Of a stretch of 64,000 nucleotides of DNA, positions 60,130 to 64,000 are shown piece by piece (positions within the stretch are counted from its first letter, which is position 1; each line of letters starts with the position of its first letter). The translations under genes were made by a program, and so were the position numbers. The DNA lies in assembly GCF_003048775.2 (NCBI RefSeq), contig NZ_CP049272.1:1240001-1304000 (forward strand), given 5' to 3'. Source of the stretch: Campylobacter concisus (GTDB lineage: Bacteria > Campylobacterota > Campylobacteria > Campylobacterales > Campylobacteraceae). The notes under the pieces are model-generated. The model had not been told where the DNA came from, did not search any database, and saw nothing but the letters and a program-made list of their open reading frames with translations.

Positions 60130-60896
60130 AGCACGCTCTTTACTCTTAGATTTGAAATTTCAACTAGCCCTTCAAGCTCGTACTCATAGATTATATCGCC
60201 AAATTTTGCCAAAACTTCATCAAGACTTACGCCATTTTTACAAAATTTTAAGATCTCGTCACTAGTCTTTTCTTGCTCTCTTATCTCACCAAAAAGTGAA
60301 GCAAATTTATGATAGTCATCGATAAGCTCGACTTTTTTATTTGCAAGCAAAAAATTTGTCCCATCGCTTTCGCCAATGCGCTGTGGCAGTACATAAACTG
60401 GGATTTTAAGCTCGTTTGCAAGCCTTGCACTTTGCATTGAGCCACTTTTAAGATCAGCTTGCGCGACAACTAGAGCTTCACAAAGCCCCACAACTATGCG
60501 GTTTCGCTCCAAAAATCTATAAGCAAGTGGCGGCTCACCTTCATCATACTCACTAAGAGCCAAGGCTTTGGTGTAAATTTCATTTATCGCCGCTTTATTT
60601 TGGCTTGGATAGATGGTATCAAGTCCGCTCGCAAAAATGCCAATCGTTCGTGGCATAGCAGCTTTATGAGCTGCGATATCAACGCCGATTGCTCCACCAC
60701 TTACCACACAGATATTTGCACTTTTTAGTACTGCGCAAAGTGCTGTGACACACTCTTTTGTATAAACACTTGCCTTTCTTGAGCCAACAACTGCGATCTT
60801 TGGCAAAGATAAAAGCGAAGTATCTCCGATAAAATTTAGCTGCTTTGGTGGATTTTTTAGCCTATTTAGTGGCTCTGGGATAAAGTCAAGTCTCAT
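60126..60896 (-). CDS. dprA: DNA-processing protein DprA
   Basis: DprA (256 residues) binds incoming single-stranded DNA during natural transformation and loads RecA. The Rossmann core shows IAVVGSRKASVYTKECV, VVSGGAIGVDIAAHKAAMP, TIGIFASGLDTIYPSQNKA, SEYDEGEPPLAYRFLERNRIVVGLCEALVVAQADLKSGSMQSARLA. The C-terminal winged helix is short, and no N-terminal SAM domain is present. It lies between ruvX and a deacetylase-like gene. Confidence 0.94.
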   Translation of the reverse strand: MRLDFIPEPLNRLKNPPKQLNFIGDTSLLSLPKIAVVGSRKASVYTKECVTALCAVLKSANICVVSGGAIGVDIAAHKAAMPRTIGIFASGLDTIYPSQNKAAINEIYTKALALSEYDEGEPPLAYRFLERNRIVVGLCEALVVAQADLKSGSMQSARLANELKIPVYVLPQRIGESDGTNFLLANKKVELIDDYHKFASLFGEIREQEKTSDEILKFCKNGVSLDEVLAKFGDIIYEYELEGLVEISNLRVKSVL

Positions 60897-62284
60897 AAAA
60901 TATCTTTTAAATAAACCACATCAACATCTTTTAAAAGATTATTTTTGCTCTCTTTTATCACTGCGATCGTATTTTTCTTTGGATGTCCAATGGCGATCGC
61001 ATAGCCTCTTTTTTTAGCCAAATTTACAGCAACCGCAAGTTCACGCCTAACAGCGCTAGCCGATGGATCGTCATCTAAAAATATATCTCTTGAAATGTAT
61101 GGCTGATTATGTTTTTTTGCAGCTCTTGCTACTGCGGTTTGAGCAATAGTTTTACTATCGACAAAGACAAAGCCCTGCTCTATCAGCGCCCTATAAGCCT
61201 TATCCATAGCGTCAAAATCGCTTGTAAAGCGCGATCCTGTGTGATTGTTTGTATATTTTGCGCGCGGGAAGTCTTTGCGTATCTTTTTTATCTTTTCGTG
61301 CATGCTCTCAAAACTCTCATTGATCGTGAGAGTACCTATTTCTGGGCTATCAAAGTGTTTTGCTTGCATCGGAAGATGTATCATATAAAACTCAAATGTT
61401 CTTGCGATATTTGGCGTATCTGGATGAGTCTTTGTCGCTGGAAAAATAGACGGCGTAATTTTTAAGCCAAGCGATTTTATCATACTTGCATGTTCAAATG
61501 TCGCCACATCATCTATTATGATGACGAGCTTTGCGCGCCCTTTTATGCTAGCGTTCGGTGTAAAAGGTACCGCTTCAAAGCTATCTTTTTTTATATTTTT
61601 TTCTTCATATTTTGTTTTTTCTATCTTTTTGGTAGTTAAAATTTCAGCTTTTTTAGCTGACTCTACTTTTGTATTCTCGCTTTTAATTTTCTCTTTTTTT
61701 TCTATTTCAGCGCTTTTATTTTGATCGACTTTTACTTCAAAATTTTGAGATTTTAGCTCGGTTTTTTGTTCGATTTTTGAGTTATAAAATGGCTCTATCT
61801 TTTGTTCATTTTCTATTACGCTAGGTTCTGTATTTTTATAATTTGCGAGTAAATTTTTAGTATCGTTTTGCTCTTTTTTTATCTCTTCTTTTTTGGCTTC
61901 ATTCTTTACTTCAGCTATCTTTTTTTGCTCTTTTGGCTCAAATTTTGAATTTAAAGCAAGCTCACTTTTATGCTTAGGATCGGTAAAAATTTTACTTAAA
62001 TTTTCATCTTCATCAAATTTTAGAGGGTATTTTCTCTTTTCGTATTCTTGTTTTTTCTCTTTACTAGCAACCTTTGGCTCAGCTTTTTTAGAAATTTGCT
62101 TCTCTATCTTTGGTTCATTTGTTTTGCTTATCTGCTCTGCACCATTATTTTTTATACTAAGAGCTACGCTAAGTGCTATTATCAAAATAGCTGCAATAAT
62201 GCCGATACCAAGATAGGTTTTATTGTGAGAGCGACCTGTACTCTTTTTTGTAGGTCGCTTCTTTGTAGTCTTTTTTTCGCTCAA
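60893..62284 (-). CDS. Membrane-anchored divergent polysaccharide deacetylase-family protein
   Basis: 463 residues: basic N-terminus, one membrane helix (~25-44), a long lysine/glutamate-rich low-complexity stalk (~50-235), and a C-terminal DUF610-type divergent polysaccharide deacetylase domain (~245-463: KLVIIIDDVATFEHASMIKSLGLKITPSIFP, FYMIHLPMQAK, NNHTGSRFTSD, RDIFLDDDPSASAVRREL, AIAIGHPKKNT). The domain faces the periplasm and may act on or bind peptidoglycan-like glycan. The stalk is the length of many homologues' whole domain and could span the periplasm. Neighbours ilvC and dprA give no functional clue. Confidence 0.85.
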   Translation of the reverse strand: MSEKKTTKKRPTKKSTGRSHNKTYLGIGIIAAILIIALSVALSIKNNGAEQISKTNEPKIEKQISKKAEPKVASKEKKQEYEKRKYPLKFDEDENLSKIFTDPKHKSELALNSKFEPKEQKKIAEVKNEAKKEEIKKEQNDTKNLLANYKNTEPSVIENEQKIEPFYNSKIEQKTELKSQNFEVKVDQNKSAEIEKKEKIKSENTKVESAKKAEILTTKKIEKTKYEEKNIKKDSFEAVPFTPNASIKGRAKLVIIIDDVATFEHASMIKSLGLKITPSIFPATKTHPDTPNIARTFEFYMIHLPMQAKHFDSPEIGTLTINESFESMHEKIKKIRKDFPRAKYTNNHTGSRFTSDFDAMDKAYRALIEQGFVFVDSKTIAQTAVARAAKKHNQPYISRDIFLDDDPSASAVRRELAVAVNLAKKRGYAIAIGHPKKNTIAVIKESKNNLLKDVDVVYLKDIL

Positions 62285-62287
62285 GGC

Positions 62288-63340
<1,053 letters not shown>

Positions 63341-63453
63341 TTATAACTTTAGCCAGCAAAAATTCGGCTGAAACATGTAGAAACTAATTTTAAGTTTTAT
63401 GATAATTTATTTTGCTAAAATACGCTGAAAATTCAATAAAAAGAGATAACTCA

Positions 63454-64000
63454 ATGAATGAATCAGTTTTTAAAAAGATCAAAGCACTTCCACCGCTAGA
63501 TGATACAGTTATACAAATTCAACGCCTACACGCGGATGAAAACAGCTCAATAAGCGATCTTACAAAAGTAGTTGAAAAGGATCCGATGCTAACAGCAAAT
63601 ATTCTACGTTCCGCAAACTCTCCACTTTATGGATTTTCTCAAGAGATCACAACCATCGCAAGAGCTATTTCTCTTTTTGGTATGGCTACCATTCGTGGTT
63701 TTGCACTTTCAAGCACCATTAAAAAGAGTTTTTCTATCAATTTAGAGCCTTACGGTATTACTACGCAAGATTTTTTAAATATCTCGATCATTCAGAATGC
63801 ATTGATGTACAACTGGCACTCTAAGATCAATCCTAAGAGTCTAGAAATTCTCTCTCCAGCTTCATTTATGCTTGAAATTGGAAAGATAGTCCTTGCTCAC
63901 GAGCTAGTCGAAAGCAAACAAGATGCTGATTTTAGAGAAAAGATCAAAAACATATCTAGCCCAATCGATCTTGCCTTGTTTGAAACAGAAATTTTAGATA
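63454..64000 (+). CDS. HDOD-domain protein (runs off the window)
   Basis: Starts at 63454 (MNESVFKKIKALPPLDDTVIQIQRLHADENSSISDLTKVVEKDPMLTANILRSANSPLYGFSQEITTIARAISLFGMATIRGFALSS). This is a clear HDOD domain (helical HD-related, no catalytic HD pair). At least 182 residues are seen. HDOD proteins regulate motility and stress responses in Campylobacter and other proteobacteria; the partner is unknown. Confidence 0.88.
   Translation, partial: MNESVFKKIKALPPLDDTVIQIQRLHADENSSISDLTKVVEKDPMLTANILRSANSPLYGFSQEITTIARAISLFGMATIRGFALSSTIKKSFSINLEPYGITTQDFLNISIIQNALMYNWHSKINPKSLEILSPASFMLEIGKIVLAHELVESKQDADFREKIKNISSPIDLALFETEILD

Overview
The window looks like chromosomal DNA of a Campylobacter species, most likely from the oral/intestinal anaerobic group around C. 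concisus. This is inferred from gene content and remembered synteny; no search was run. The DNA is AT-rich and densely packed with stop/start-overlapping genes. It carries Campylobacter/epsilonproteobacterial hallmarks: a MOMP porin, a FlaC-type flagellin, PEB4, HobA, a ChuZ/HugZ heme oxygenase, a long FolP, a Cj0977-like hotdog protein beside cmoB, and the gene orders nadE/lpxK/thrC/kdsB and queA-tatC-tatB-hemW / rppH-lysC-hobA-holB-folP / ligA-tlyA-ribF-cmoA. I saw no rRNA, tRNA, IS element, prophage or CRISPR array.

Layout. 1-5.1 kb is a heme uptake and degradation locus: chuZ is divergent from an ABC importer, a HutW/ChuW-type radical SAM enzyme and a flavodoxin, with a Fur-like box between. 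5.3-12.6 kb (minus strand) holds flaC, then a tightly coupled run peb4-fba-(MotA/ZorA-like)-(MotB/ZorB-like)-PLP enzyme-hisD. 12.7-16.5 kb has nth, dsbD, ppk2 and a small membrane protein. 16.5-19.9 kb is the hrcA-grpE-dnaK heat-shock operon with a consensus promoter and a CIRCE-like operator. 19.9-20.7 kb is a very AT-rich island with a small HTH regulator and a 57-residue protein. 20.7-26.7 kb holds kdsB, thrC, cutA, lpxK, an unusual DegT-family protein, nadE and a metallo-hydrolase. 26.9-30 kb has the porin, the hotdog protein, cmoB and a small lipoprotein. 30-33 kb has a Tat-exported transglutaminase-like protein fused by overlaps to a MerT-like/MerP-like pair, then pepD. 33-40 kb (minus) runs from an Rrf2 regulator and flhA through a DHH phosphoesterase to pyrB and pyrC, followed by rpsO. 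40.4-42.7 kb is a selenocysteine formate dehydrogenase. 42.8-51.5 kb is a long minus-strand housekeeping block. 51.5-55.6 kb is an iron-acquisition locus (PepSY protein, TonB receptor, AraC regulator) with a Fur-like box and a 21-bp-period direct repeat. 55.6-59.7 kb is hemW, tatB, tatC, queA and a degenerate kinase/receiver protein. 59.7-63.3 kb is ruvX, dprA, a divergent deacetylase and ilvC, and an HDOD gene runs off the right edge.

How the parts connect. Two iron loci sit under Fur-like boxes. The heme locus pairs an O2-dependent degradation enzyme with an O2-independent one, which fits a microaerobe/anaerobe. TatBC and a Tat substrate are both present. cmoA and cmoB, the two steps of tRNA cmo5U34 synthesis, are both present but 13 kb apart.

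The best candidates for undescribed biology are the ZorAB-like motor pair embedded in a metabolic operon, the Tat-transglutaminase/MerTP-like cassette, the DegT-family protein without the expected PLP lysine, the degenerate kinase-receiver fusion after queA, and the AT-rich HTH/57-residue island. A NADAR-family gene at 47.1-47.5 kb is visibly broken.
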